Below are positions 9,471-20,000 of a DNA stretch of 64,000 nucleotides, piece by piece. The stretch is from Bacteroidaceae bacterium (GTDB taxonomy: Bacteria > Bacteroidota > Bacteroidia > Bacteroidales > Bacteroidaceae): the NCBI GenBank assembly GCA_017464345.1, contig JAFUAH010000017.1, positions 1-64,000 of the forward strand. Direction: 5' to 3'. The position numbers and the translations under genes are program-made. The number at the start of each line of letters is the position of its first letter. Position 1 is the stretch's first letter. The notes beneath the pieces were generated by a model, which was not told the origin of the DNA, did not search any database, and saw only the letters and a list, made by a program, of their open reading frames with translations.

Positions 9471-10376
9471 ATGCGAATGGCTACACTACGACACATGACC
9501 CTGGGCCACCTGAAGGCACTCCTTGAGGTCCACGACACCGAGTCCGCCCAAAACTACATCTCCACCCAGCTCGCCCTGACGCGCGACATCAGGGTATCCC
9601 TGCTCAAGGACCAGTTCCGCCAGGGCCCCATCGTTCTTAACGAGATGCGCTTTATGATTCTCAAGCAGGGATGGGTGGAGCCCACCCTAAACCTGGTGGA
9701 ACATCACTTTGAGGCTGGTGACTTGATTTTCCTGGGTCAGAACGGCATCCTGGAGTACCTCACTTCCTCGCCCGACGTGAAGGCCATCGGTTTCTCCCTG
9801 AGTGACGACCTGCTGCACCTGGCCGTCGGCAACCAGCTCCCCAAGGCGTTCGACGGACACTTGCGCGACTTCCACTTCCATCTGGCCGACGACGAACTCC
9901 AGCGTCTCGACCAACTGCATTCCTTATTATATACGCACACGCGCGAGGACGGCGGAAGTCCGCAGGTGACCCTCCACCTCATCAGTGCCCTACTCTGGCA
10001 GGTCGATTTCCTGTGGAGCCGGCACGAGAGCGAGAAGCAACAGGCGCAGAACCGCGAACAACGGCTTCTGGCCGACTTCCTCCGGCTGGTCAATCTGCAC
10101 GCCCCACAGGAGCACAACCTGCCGTTCTATGCCTCGCAGCTCTGTCTCTCGCCACGCTACATGAGCGCCATTGTGAAGAAGGTGAGCGGACGCGTGGCAA
10201 AGGAGTGGATAGACGATGCACTCGCGGCCCGCATCAAGGTGGAGCTGCGCCACACCGACAAGTCCGTGCGCCTAATCAGCGAAGAGATGAATTTCCCAAG
10301 CCCTTCGTTCTTCACCAAGTTCTTCCGCCGTATGACGGGCCTCACACCCAATGTCTATCGCTACGGTTCCGACTGA
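9471..10376 (+). CDS. AraC-family transcriptional regulator
   Basis: About 301 residues. The C-terminal 100 residues form a double helix-turn-helix AraC domain (FYASQLCLSPRYMSAIVKKVSG, then ISEEMNFPSPSFFTKFFRRMTG). The N-terminal region looks like a cupin-type sensor. It is divergent from the efflux operon, so regulation of that operon is likely by position. The ATG at 9471 is chosen because it follows TATCTTTG at 9448; another ATG 6 nt later is possible. Ligand unknown. Confidence 0.88.
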   Translation: MRMATLRHMTLGHLKALLEVHDTESAQNYISTQLALTRDIRVSLLKDQFRQGPIVLNEMRFMILKQGWVEPTLNLVEHHFEAGDLIFLGQNGILEYLTSSPDVKAIGFSLSDDLLHLAVGNQLPKAFDGHLRDFHFHLADDELQRLDQLHSLLYTHTREDGGSPQVTLHLISALLWQVDFLWSRHESEKQQAQNREQRLLADFLRLVNLHAPQEHNLPFYASQLCLSPRYMSAIVKKVSGRVAKEWIDDALAARIKVELRHTDKSVRLISEEMNFPSPSFFTKFFRRMTGLTPNVYRYGSD

Positions 10377-10505
10377 GCGCGGCCAGGCGAAAGCGACCGA
10401 CCGGCACTCGCGTTAAGTAACATATTTGTCATAAATAATGTGAAACGAGGGGAAATGTAAAGAAATTTGGTTATCTTTGCAACGTATAACCAGCATGACG
10501 AAGAC

Positions 10506-11414
10506 ATGAAACGACGGATATTACTTATACTCTTTCTTTACGTGTCGCTATTTGCCCTCCGGGGTCATGCCCAGGAACTGCGGGCAAAGGTGGTGGTGAA
10601 CACGGCGCAGCTTTCGAATACGAAGACTGAAGTCTTCGACGCGCTGAAGGAGAAGGCCCAAGCCTTCCTGAACGACCACAAGTGGACCAGTCTGCAATTC
10701 CACGAGGTAGAGAAGATTGAGTGCAACTTCAACATCACGGTCAGCAGTTGGGACGAATCTACGGGCTTGATACAGAGCACCCTGTTGATGACGTGCAGCC
10801 GGCCCGTCTTCAACAGTTCGTACAACACGACGCTCTACAGTGTCCGCGACGGCGACTTCCAGTTCAACTTCCAGGCCACCGACCAGCTGGAATGGAACCC
10901 CGAGTACATCGACAACAACCTCACGGCCATGCTGGCCTACTACGCCTACATGATTATCGGATACGACCTGGATGCCATGACACCGCTGGGCGGTACGTCG
11001 TGCCTGCAAACGGCGGAGGACATTGTTACGAACGCCCAGAACCTGGGATTCCCGGGCTGGGCCTCGTTCAACGACAACAAGAATCGCTTCGGCCTGCTCA
11101 ACGACTATTTGGACGGCTCTATGGAGGACTATCGTATGCTTGTGTATAAGTACCACCGCGAGGGACTGGACCAGATGGCTGACAACCCAGAAGGCGGTCG
11201 GGCAGCCATCACCGAGGCGCTGAACCTGCTGGAAGCCAGCAAGGACGCCCGTACCATGAGCCAGCTGCCCGTGCTCTTCACGGAGTACAAGCGCGACGAA
11301 CTGGTTAATATCTATAGTGGTCATGGTAACAATCAGGAGAAAGAGACCGTCTATACCATACTTTTCGGCATCAACACCTCCCTCAGCGAGTACTGGGACA
11401 AGCTCAAGAAGTGA
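10506..11414 (+). CDS. DUF4835 family protein (secreted; type IX secretion-associated family)
   Basis: A 302-residue exported protein with a signal peptide ending near RGHAQ. It has the DUF4835 pattern: ELRAKVVVNTAQLS at the mature N-terminus and a central YYAYMIIGYDLDAMTPLGG. The family is found in Bacteroidota beside coaBC and recN and has been linked to type IX secretion under the name PorD; that assignment is family knowledge, not seen here. The start follows a TATCTTTG -7 box at 10472-10479. recN follows after 71 nt. Confidence 0.85.
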   Translation: MKRRILLILFLYVSLFALRGHAQELRAKVVVNTAQLSNTKTEVFDALKEKAQAFLNDHKWTSLQFHEVEKIECNFNITVSSWDESTGLIQSTLLMTCSRPVFNSSYNTTLYSVRDGDFQFNFQATDQLEWNPEYIDNNLTAMLAYYAYMIIGYDLDAMTPLGGTSCLQTAEDIVTNAQNLGFPGWASFNDNKNRFGLLNDYLDGSMEDYRMLVYKYHREGLDQMADNPEGGRAAITEALNLLEASKDARTMSQLPVLFTEYKRDELVNIYSGHGNNQEKETVYTILFGINTSLSEYWDKLKK

Positions 11415-11485
11415 GAGGTACTGTTTAATTTTGAATACAATCTGATTAATTTCTCGCCGCAGGCGACCCCATAACCTACACTGAT

Positions 11486-13150
11486 ATGCTTCGAACACTG
11501 CATATACAAAGCTACGCGCTTATCGAGTGCCTCGACATCGACTTCGAGGGCGGTTTCTCCGTCATCACGGGCGAGACGGGCGCAGGAAAGAGCATCCTTC
11601 TCGGTGCCATCGGTCTGCTGCTGGGCCAACGGGCCGACCTGAAGATGATAAAGGCCGGGGCGCAGCGCTGCGTCATCGAGGCCCGTTTCGACCTCTCGAA
11701 CTATGACTTCGCCAACTACTTCACCGCCCACGACCTCGACTTCGACGGACGGGAGTGCATCATACGCCGCGAACTCACCGCCACTGGTAAGTCGCGGGCC
11801 TTCATCAACGACACCCCCACCCCACTGGCCGACCTAAAGGAACTTGGCGACAAACTCATCGACATCCACAGCCAGCACCAGAACCTGCTGCTCAACCAGG
11901 AGGGCTTCCAACTGCACCTCGTCGACGCACTGGCCAAGGACCAAGACCTGCTGACACAGTACCGAGCCACCTACAAAGACTACACCCAGGCCCACGCGGA
12001 GTTGGCAGAGGCACGCAGGCAGTACGAAGAGGGACGCAAGGAGGAGGACTACATTGCCTTCCAGCACCGTCAACTGGACGAGGCCCGTCTCTCCGAAGAT
12101 GAGGAGACGGAACTGGAGCAAGAGCTCTCCACGTTGGAACACGCCGAAGAAATCAAGTCGGCCCTCTACCAGGGACTCTCGGCCCTCGATGGCGACGAGG
12201 GCGGAGCGGTGACACAACTCCGTGAGGCCCAACGACTACTGGAGGCCGTCGCCCGAGTCTATCCTCCGGCACAGGAACTAGCCGAACGGTTGGACAGTTG
12301 CTACATCGAGTTGCGCGACATTGCCGACGAGGTATCCACCGGCGCGGAACACGTCGATTACGACCCAGAGCGGCTGGCGTTCGTCAGCGAGCGCATCGCC
12401 ACCCTGCACACCCTGAAGCAGAAGTTCCGCAAGGAGGACGTAGCCGGCCTCATCGCCCTGCGCGACGAACTGGCACGGCAACTGGCCCTTATCCAGCACA
12501 GCGACGAGCACATCCATGAACTGGAACAGCGCATCGCGCTACTGGAAACCGACCTCGACCGCCAGGCCCGCCGACTGACCCAGCACCGCCAGCAGGCCGC
12601 CACCGCCCTAGAGGCGGAGATGCGCCAGCGGCTCGTCCCCCTAGGGATGCCCAACGTCCAGTTCCAGGCCCAGATGCTCCCCGAAACGACCTTCGGGCCC
12701 CACGGACGCGACAAGGTGACGTTCCTCTTCTCGGCCAACAAGAACGTGCCCATGCAACCCATCGCACAAGTGGCCAGCGGCGGTGAAATCTCGCGTCTGA
12801 TGCTAGCCCTGAAAGCCCTCATCAGCGGTGTGGAGAAGTTGCCCACTATCATTTTCGACGAGATTGACACGGGCGTGAGCGGTCACATTGCCGAGCAGAT
12901 GGCCGCCATCATGAAGGAAATGGGCGACGGCCAGCATCGTCAGGTCATCAGCATCACCCACCTGCCGCAGATAGCAGCCATGGGCAGCCAGCACTACCGC
13001 GTCTATAAGACCGACGACAGCGATGCCACGACCAGCCACATCGTTCGCCTCACGCCCGAGGAGCGCATCGAGGAACTGGCCCGTATGCTCTCGGGCAGCA
13101 CCCTCACCCAGGCAGCCATCGACAACGCCCGTGCCCTCCTTGGTCTGTAA
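11486..13150 (+). CDS. recN: DNA repair protein RecN
   Basis: A 554-residue SMC-like ATPase of normal RecN length. Walker A is GETGAGKSILLG near residue 35. The middle forms two coiled-coil arms. The C-terminal half has VASGGEISRLMLALKA (signature) and IIFDEIDTGVSGHIAEQ (Walker B). RecN holds broken DNA ends together during recombination repair. The tilS gene starts 16 nt downstream. Confidence 0.95.
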   Translation: MLRTLHIQSYALIECLDIDFEGGFSVITGETGAGKSILLGAIGLLLGQRADLKMIKAGAQRCVIEARFDLSNYDFANYFTAHDLDFDGRECIIRRELTATGKSRAFINDTPTPLADLKELGDKLIDIHSQHQNLLLNQEGFQLHLVDALAKDQDLLTQYRATYKDYTQAHAELAEARRQYEEGRKEEDYIAFQHRQLDEARLSEDEETELEQELSTLEHAEEIKSALYQGLSALDGDEGGAVTQLREAQRLLEAVARVYPPAQELAERLDSCYIELRDIADEVSTGAEHVDYDPERLAFVSERIATLHTLKQKFRKEDVAGLIALRDELARQLALIQHSDEHIHELEQRIALLETDLDRQARRLTQHRQQAATALEAEMRQRLVPLGMPNVQFQAQMLPETTFGPHGRDKVTFLFSANKNVPMQPIAQVASGGEISRLMLALKALISGVEKLPTIIFDEIDTGVSGHIAEQMAAIMKEMGDGQHRQVISITHLPQIAAMGSQHYRVYKTDDSDATTSHIVRLTPEERIEELARMLSGSTLTQAAIDNARALLGL

Positions 13151-13166
13151 CATAGAGAAAACACAG

Positions 13167-14381
13167 ATGTCATCGAACGTGGACGCAACTGAATACAAGG
13201 GGCTAAAGGGACTGGTGGCACTAAGTGGCGGAGCCGACTCTGTGGCATTGCTGTGCCTATTGCATGAGGGCGGGTGCAACATCGAGGCACTACACTGCAA
13301 CTTTCACCTACGCGGCGAGGAAAGTGAGCGCGACGAACGATTCGTGCGCGACCTCTGTTGCCGTATGGGCATACCACTACATACAGAGCACTTCCAGACC
13401 CATACATACGCCACCCAAAAGGGCATCAGTACGGAAATGGCTGCACGCGAACTACGTTACCAGTGGTTTGAGGAAATGCGTCAGCAGCTGAAGGCACAAT
13501 ACATAGCTGTAGGGCACCACATCGAGGACCAGGCAGAGACGATACTGCTGAACCTCGTCCGAGGGACGGGACTGCGCGGACTGGCCGGCATGAGACGACG
13601 GAACGGCTACATCGTGCGTCCGCTGCTGGACATGACAAAGGCAGAGATTCTGGACTACCTGACCAGCAGGGGACAGGACTACGTCACTGACAGCACGAAC
13701 CTGGAGCGCGATGCCCTGCGCAATCGCATCCGGCTGGACGTAATGCCCCTGCTGCAGTCGCTCAACCCACAGGCCGTGGCCCACATCGCCACGACGGCGG
13801 AGCGCGTGGCCGAGGCCATACCCTACTACTTGCGCGGCATCGACCAGTCGCCAGAACTCACGCCAGCCACCCTACACGAACGACTGCGCGGCTGCGGGTT
13901 CACGCCTGCCCAGGAACAGGACATGCTGGCTCACATCAGCGACACGTCGGGAGCCGTCTATGAGAGCCACACCCACCGCGTGCTCCGCGACCGCAGACGC
14001 ATGGTACTGGAAACAAAGGATGCCATCGACACCCCTCCGACCCTCAATCTCGTCGTCATGGAGCCGAAGGATGCACTAACCTTTCTTCATACCCAACCAC
14101 TTACGACCGAGTATGCCTACCTGGATGCCGACAAGGTGCAACTTCCCCTTTCCCTGCGCCACCCTCGGCGTGCCGACCGTTTCCAGCCCTACGGCATGAA
14201 GGGCGGCACACGGCTGGTGAGCGACTTCTTGACTGACCACAAACTGTCGCTCTTCGCTAAGCAGCGTCAGTGGCTTGCCTGTTCGGGTGAAGACATTGTC
14301 TGGGTCTGCAACCTCCGCCCCGACCACCGCTTCCGCGTGACGGCCCAGACGCGCCGCATCCTCATCCTCTCCCTATCGTAA
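13167..14381 (+). CDS. tilS: tRNA(Ile)-lysidine synthetase
   Basis: A 404-residue protein with the PP-loop SGGADSVALLCLL near its N-terminus, followed by LHCNFHLRGEES and GHHIEDQAETILLNLVRGTG, all typical of TilS. It converts C34 of the AUA-reading tRNA(Ile) to lysidine. A C-terminal TilS-like domain is present (DRFQPYGMKGGTRLVSDFL). The ATG at 13167 is used; the frame stays open upstream, but only as a shadow of recN. Confidence 0.93.
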   Translation: MSSNVDATEYKGLKGLVALSGGADSVALLCLLHEGGCNIEALHCNFHLRGEESERDERFVRDLCCRMGIPLHTEHFQTHTYATQKGISTEMAARELRYQWFEEMRQQLKAQYIAVGHHIEDQAETILLNLVRGTGLRGLAGMRRRNGYIVRPLLDMTKAEILDYLTSRGQDYVTDSTNLERDALRNRIRLDVMPLLQSLNPQAVAHIATTAERVAEAIPYYLRGIDQSPELTPATLHERLRGCGFTPAQEQDMLAHISDTSGAVYESHTHRVLRDRRRMVLETKDAIDTPPTLNLVVMEPKDALTFLHTQPLTTEYAYLDADKVQLPLSLRHPRRADRFQPYGMKGGTRLVSDFLTDHKLSLFAKQRQWLACSGEDIVWVCNLRPDHRFRVTAQTRRILILSLS

Positions 14382-14540
14382 AAAACGTCCACCCGGGTAA
14401 TCTCCATCGTCCGTACGGGCAAGTGTTGTCGTCCGTACGGACGCGAATCGTTGCTCCGATGAGCACGGAACGTCGCTCCGAAGAACGGCAAAGCCCGTCC
14501 GCACGGGGGCAGGACTTCGCCCGCCCGGAAGCAGGCATCG
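14382..14540. repeat. GC-rich palindromic intergenic repeat cluster
   Basis: Between convergent tilS and the glycosyltransferase gene. It holds CGTCCGTACGGACG (14-nt palindrome) and several partial GTCCGTACGG, GTCGCTCCG and AAGCCCGTCCG repeats. It could fold into bidirectional terminator hairpins. No gene is visible. Confidence 0.4.
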
Positions 14541-15500
14541 TCAGGCCGATAAGTGAAGTCGCTGTAGCGTGCGCCGCAAGCGCCACCGCAGGCGTTGCGA
14601 AGCGAGGAAGAACAGATAGGGCCACGGGCGGCAGAAGGTGGCATAGACCTTGCGGAAGTCCTGCCGGAGGCGCGTGCGCTCGGCTGCGGAGAAGTGTGTA
14701 CAGTTGTCCCAGAAGAGCCATAGCTGGCTGAGATAGTTGTGCCACCGATGGCGGTCGTAGAGGGCCATGACGGCTGGGGCCACGTGCTCCTGCTCCAGGG
14801 TTCGTCTCATGCTCAGGTTGGCCCACATGTAGAGAAAGCGCAGGGGCGAGACGGCCATAGTGGTGCTCTCGGCGTGCTTGCGGTAGTAGTAGATGCCCGC
14901 ACAAGGGCGCACCTCGCGGCTATGGAGATAGTGGAGGCGCGTGGTATTGTCGTCACTGTAGAGCCGATAGCTGTCGTCGTAGGGATAGCGGAGATGAATC
15001 TCGCGGCGGATGAGGTAGAGACCGTGCAGCGTCCAGTCGAGGCTCAGGCGGAAAGCCTCCTCGCCCGTGAGGCTGGTGAACTGGGGCGTAGGATACGGAC
15101 GTTCGGCTCCGGTGTCCTGCCAGTACTCCATGAGACGGAAGACGACGCTGTCCGTGAGCGGATATCGGCGGAACACCTCCACGCCACGTTCCAGGGCATC
15201 GGGCGAAAGCCAGTCGTCGGCATCCACCATGCAGACGAACTCGCCACGAGCATGGCGGAGGGCCACGTTGCGGGCTACGGCCTGCCCTTGGTTCTCGGAC
15301 TGACGGAAGACGCGCAGCCGTGGGTCGGCCTGTGCCGTTCGCTCCAGAATGGCTAGGGAACCGTCCGTCGAAGCATCATCGACAGCCAGCACCTCCAAAT
15401 CCATAAGTGTCTGGTTCAAGAGCGATTGCAGTGCATAGTTAAGGTATTGCCCTGCATTATAGACCGCCATCAGGACGGACACCTGGGGCTGGGCAGTCAT
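14541..15500 (-). CDS. Glycosyltransferase family 2
   Basis: A 319-residue GT-A enzyme: VSVLMAVYNAGQYLNYALQS at the N-terminus, VDDASTDGS, and the metal-binding VDADDW near residue 95. It would transfer a sugar from a nucleotide donor to a surface glycan. The ATG at 15500 overlaps the end of the flippase gene by 4 nt, so the two are translationally coupled. Acceptor and sugar unknown. Confidence 0.88.
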   Translation of the reverse strand: MTAQPQVSVLMAVYNAGQYLNYALQSLLNQTLMDLEVLAVDDASTDGSLAILERTAQADPRLRVFRQSENQGQAVARNVALRHARGEFVCMVDADDWLSPDALERGVEVFRRYPLTDSVVFRLMEYWQDTGAERPYPTPQFTSLTGEEAFRLSLDWTLHGLYLIRREIHLRYPYDDSYRLYSDDNTTRLHYLHSREVRPCAGIYYYRKHAESTTMAVSPLRFLYMWANLSMRRTLEQEHVAPAVMALYDRHRWHNYLSQLWLFWDNCTHFSAAERTRLRQDFRKVYATFCRPWPYLFFLASQRLRWRLRRTLQRLHLSA

Positions 15501-16978
15501 AGGCCGAGTCGCTTTTTCAGCCGTTGCACAATGGGGAGCTCGGCAGAAAGGGAACGGAACGTGAGCCAGCAGGAAAGCAGCAGGCAGGGAATGCCCACGG
15601 CGAACTTCTGCCATCCGCCGAGCCAATAGCAGGCGGCCACGGCCACGGCCAGGAAGAGCCCGTGGAGGAGAATGAGGCGACACGTGCGCCAGCGTAGGCG
15701 AAAGTGGTAGTGCCAGGCATAGGCAGAACCTATCAGCAGAAGGTCGAACAGGGCTACCGCCGACAGGGCCAGCCCCGCGCCCGCCAGTCCCAGACGAGCA
15801 TAGCCCAGGGACAACAACAGGACGAAGACCACGTCGTAGATGCACTCCATAATAAGGTAAATCCACGAATCGCCCTTGGCCAGCGAAGTGTAGGCTATGG
15901 GCGTGGTGACGGCGCGGAAGAACATGTAGAACGCCGAGCAGACGGCCATGGGCAGGGCCGGTAGGAAGGCACTGGAATAGAGCAGGCGGAGAAGCCACGG
16001 CATGGCCAGAATGAAGACAATCATCACGGGAGCGATGAGCTGTACGCAGACGTCAATCTGCTGGTTGATGGCATGGTTCATACGCGCCGTGTCGTGGTTC
16101 ACGCTGGACAGGCGGGGGAAGAAATCGTTCTCCAACGCATTGAAGACCATGCCCGCATAGGTGACCATCAGTCCGTAGCCCGCACTGTAGAGGCCCACCA
16201 TTGCATTATCGCCCAACGACTTGAACACCTCGCCCGTGGCCATGGCTCCGGCCACTCCGGCCAGCACGTAGGGTACGCCGATGCGGATGAGCGGCCATCC
16301 CTCGCGGATGGCACTGTAGGAGAAGAGGCGCACCTGATAGGGATAGACGCGCACGGAAAAGTAGAGATGGATGAGGGCTGCCGCCCAGCCACACAAGACC
16401 AGCGATACAGCAACGCCACGGATGCCGAGCAGGAAATAGACGGGAACAGTGAAGAGGAAAGTGGATAACGCGCCCAGCATCTCGATGAAGGCCACCGTGC
16501 GCAGACGGCGCAGCCCTTTCAGCAGGGCACACTCCACGGCCTCGACGGGCATGGAGCCCACGAAGAGCGAGAGAAGCATAATCTCCAGCGTGTGGTCTTG
16601 TCCGGCAGGAAAATAGTAGTCGTTGAGCCAAGAGGCGAAGAAGAAGCAGACGAACATCCCGAGCAGGGCCGACCAGATGCTCCAGGTGCGTATGACGCTG
16701 ACAAAGCGGCTCATATCGTCTTCAGTGCCCTCCTCGTAGAGTTCCGAAATCCGACGCACGGCATAGAAAGAGATGCCAAAGTTGGTCCAGGCATTCAGCA
16801 CCTCCGCGACGTTGATGAGACGCTTGTTAAGCCCCATACCTGCCTCTCCGAGCAGCTTGGCAGTCAGTTTATTGCGCACAAGGGCCACTATCATCTTCAG
16901 CCCTTGTACACCGCCGAACACGCCCGTGTATTTTAGCACGTGGCGATAGCTGTCGTCTTGTTCCTTTCTTGCTAACAT
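15497..16978 (-). CDS. Oligosaccharide flippase (Wzx/PST family)
   Basis: A 493-residue membrane protein with about 12-14 hydrophobic segments. The N-terminus (HVLKYTGVFGGVQGLKMIVA and LNKRLINVAEVLNAWTN) matches O-antigen translocase-like members of the MATE/PST superfamily. It probably moves a lipid-linked glycan across the inner membrane. The ATG at 16978 is used; longer frames run through the promoter. It is transcribed from the symmetric divergent promoter at 16994-17053. Confidence 0.88.
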   Translation of the reverse strand: MLARKEQDDSYRHVLKYTGVFGGVQGLKMIVALVRNKLTAKLLGEAGMGLNKRLINVAEVLNAWTNFGISFYAVRRISELYEEGTEDDMSRFVSVIRTWSIWSALLGMFVCFFFASWLNDYYFPAGQDHTLEIMLLSLFVGSMPVEAVECALLKGLRRLRTVAFIEMLGALSTFLFTVPVYFLLGIRGVAVSLVLCGWAAALIHLYFSVRVYPYQVRLFSYSAIREGWPLIRIGVPYVLAGVAGAMATGEVFKSLGDNAMVGLYSAGYGLMVTYAGMVFNALENDFFPRLSSVNHDTARMNHAINQQIDVCVQLIAPVMIVFILAMPWLLRLLYSSAFLPALPMAVCSAFYMFFRAVTTPIAYTSLAKGDSWIYLIMECIYDVVFVLLLSLGYARLGLAGAGLALSAVALFDLLLIGSAYAWHYHFRLRWRTCRLILLHGLFLAVAVAACYWLGGWQKFAVGIPCLLLSCWLTFRSLSAELPIVQRLKKRLGL

Positions 16979-16993
16979 ATCCGAAATAGCGTG

Positions 16994-17053
16994 CAAAGAT
17001 ACAAAACAATTGATAATTAACAATTGATAATTGACAATTTTTTCGTACCTTTG
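16994..17053. promoter_or_regulatory. Symmetric divergent promoter (flippase / secreted hydrolase)
   Basis: Minus-strand -7 TATCTTTG (16994-17001), 19 nt, palindrome CAATTG (17021-17026), 19 nt, plus-strand -7 TACCTTTG (17046-17053). Each half of CAATTG gives a TTG -33 core for one direction. The spacers consist of AATTGATAATTGACAATT-type repeats. The geometry is identical to that at 58603-58662. Confidence 0.7.
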
Positions 17054-17096
17054 GCGCGAAAGACTGTATATAGAAATCATTTAGCACCAAACATAC

Positions 17097-20000
17097 ATGA
17101 AAAAACTGCTCATCGCACTATGCCTCCTGTGCACACTGACACCCACACAGGCCGACACACTGAAGGCCGGTACGGAATACTACCTGTGGCTGAACATCTA
17201 CGAGAAGCTCCTCGGCGACAACGAGGCCGGAACCGGGCCCGCCATATCAGCCTACGGCACGAAAGCGGACGGCGCCAGCTACGTCTTCACGGCCGAGGAG
17301 AGCGGCACCGCCGGATACGTTTTGCTCCGCCAAATGAGTAGTGGCAAGTACCTGGCAGCCAGTGCCTCCAACAGTTACTCGGTGGTTTTCGAAAGCAGCC
17401 GTTCCACCGAGGCCCGTTTCCTCTGGGCCGTAGAGGAGGGTACTTACAGTTACCTCGTGAACAAGAAGAGCGGCAACTGCCTGGGCGTAGATGGCGCCAA
17501 CAAGGGCTCTACGTACGTCGCCATCTACTACGATAAGCCACGGGGCAGCCACGCACAGTGGTCGGCCATACCCGCCACGGGAAGCAACTGGAACGAGGCC
17601 CGGGCCAACTACGTCTCCGAGCCTTACACCAATGCGCAGGGCGTGAGGGAGATAGACTACGCGCTCATCAAGGGACAGCAGATTGACCGTTCGGATGCCA
17701 TAGACATACACGTCACTGCCAACACGACACCCATCAGCGGCTCCACGACCATCAACCTAGGCAGCGACCAGACGTGGCTCATCATCGACAACATCACACC
17801 GAGCGAGGTCATCAGCTCGTACCTGAAGTATATCCGGATTAACGGTGCTGCGGCCAAGAACGGCACGAACTGCCGCGTAGCCATCTACCTGAACGGGGCC
17901 GCAGTCATCCCCCTACCAACGGCGGCCATGACGTGCCAGGGCACCGACGGCGAGTTCACACTCTCCGCTGGTACCCACAAGGACCTGGGCAACCGCAACA
18001 ACACGATGACCAGTTTCGTGCTGCGCCGAGGATACATGGCCACACTGGCATCGGGGACAAGCGACGGCGGCTACAGCCGCGTCTATGTGGCCGACCACAG
18101 CGACGTGAGGGTGGAACTGCCCGCTGCACTCTACAAGCGCGTGAGTTCGGTATATATCAAGCCGTGGCAATACCTGAGCAAAAAGGGATGGGGCAACACT
18201 AGCGGAACTAGCGGTGCCGACCAACTGAGAGCCACCTGGTTCTGGTCGTGGAGTGCTGGATACAGCAGCACCAACAACATGGAGTACGTGCCCTGCCGAC
18301 AACACCTCTACTGGCCCAGTGCATCGGACGTGAACAACAAGACGCAGTCGGCGGCCATCAGCATCAACGAGCCGGAGCACAGCGAACAGCACGAGAGCAG
18401 CGATTGTTCGTGCGGAGGAACCATCAGTGCCTGGAAGGCCTACACGCTAACGGACGACTTCAAGGCCAGTGGCGGACGCATAGGTTCGCCACAGCCCACC
18501 GACTTCAGTTATCTCACAGAGTTCTGCCAGTATGTCGATAACATGGCCAACCGCTGCGACTTCACCGTCACACACGCCTACTGGGACTTGTCCAGTTATA
18601 GCGAGAAGGACTATGCAAACTGGTTCTGTAACACACAGTGCAAGAACATCTGGAACAACACAGGACGACCCGTGTGGCTGACCGAGATGGAAATCAGCGC
18701 CTCGTGGAATAATAACAAAGTCACCAGTTACGAGCAGAACCGTAAGTATCTGCAAGTACTGCTACAGAAGATGGAGGAATGCCCTTGGATTGAACGCTAC
18801 TGCATCTACGGTACTGACATGTGGCAGACCTACATGTTCTACGAGGCCAACCCCAGCAAGGGGCTGACACCCGCCGGACAGGTCTATCGCGACCATCGCT
18901 CCACCTTTGCCTACAACGTCGATTATACGAAGGTGCCCACCTTCTGGACACCGTCACTGAAGACTCCCAAGCTGACCACCCACATCAACGAGGCCGACAT
19001 GTCGCTCGCCGTCACCATCGTCAATGCCAATGCCGACCTGACGGACATCATGACACTACAGCGCTACAACCGTCAGACCGAGCAGTGGGAGGACTACTAT
19101 ACAGAGACGCAGCGGCACCTCTTCGACAGTGACACGCTGCGTTATACCTTCCCGCTCAGCGACTTCAATATCGCGGACGAGCGGCTGCGCGTCTATGTGA
19201 AGCGCACCGTGGGCGACGAGGTGATCAGTCTCGACGCTTCCACCGGGTACATCGAAAATCCTGGCATCTATGCCACCACCAAGGAGGCCGTGGAGGGCTG
19301 GACACTCAGTCGCAGCGCCGCCAACGGATACACGAAGGACACCGGCGACACCTACCTGGAGGTCTGGAGCGCAACGGCACAGGGTATGCAGTTCGACTAT
19401 TACCAGGACGTGACGGACCTGCCGACCGGCGTTTATGAACTCTCGGCGGTCGTATTCAACACGACGGACAACGTGGCCGGAGCCACCGTTAATGGCAGCG
19501 TCGTACTCTACGCGCAGGCCGATACGGTGCAGTACCTGGCTCCCGTCACCGTGGATAGCGAAATCGACTACACCCGACGGCTCACAATACCGGGCATCGT
19601 CGTACAGGGCGGCCGAATGCGCATCGGCATCAAGAACCTGGGCGAAATGAGTGCCCGCTGGGCCGGTGGCGACGACTTCAAACTCGTGCGTACGGGCGAC
19701 CTCGAGGGAGACGTCCACCGTACTTATATGGAAATGCGCGCCCTAGCGGACGCGTACGCACGCGAACGCTTCTTCAAGCCCGTATATGGCAAGGAAGACG
19801 TGATGGACGCTTCGGCCTACGTCATCAACCCCAGTTGCCAGCGCACCGACAACTACGGATGGACGGTGACCAACGGCGGGACGAACACGGGCGAAGCCAG
19901 TGACGGCGTGGCCTCGAACGCCTACTGGAACCTCTGGAAGGGCAGCGCCTTCACGAGCACCATGGCACAGGACATCACCTACCTGCCCGAGGGACAATAC

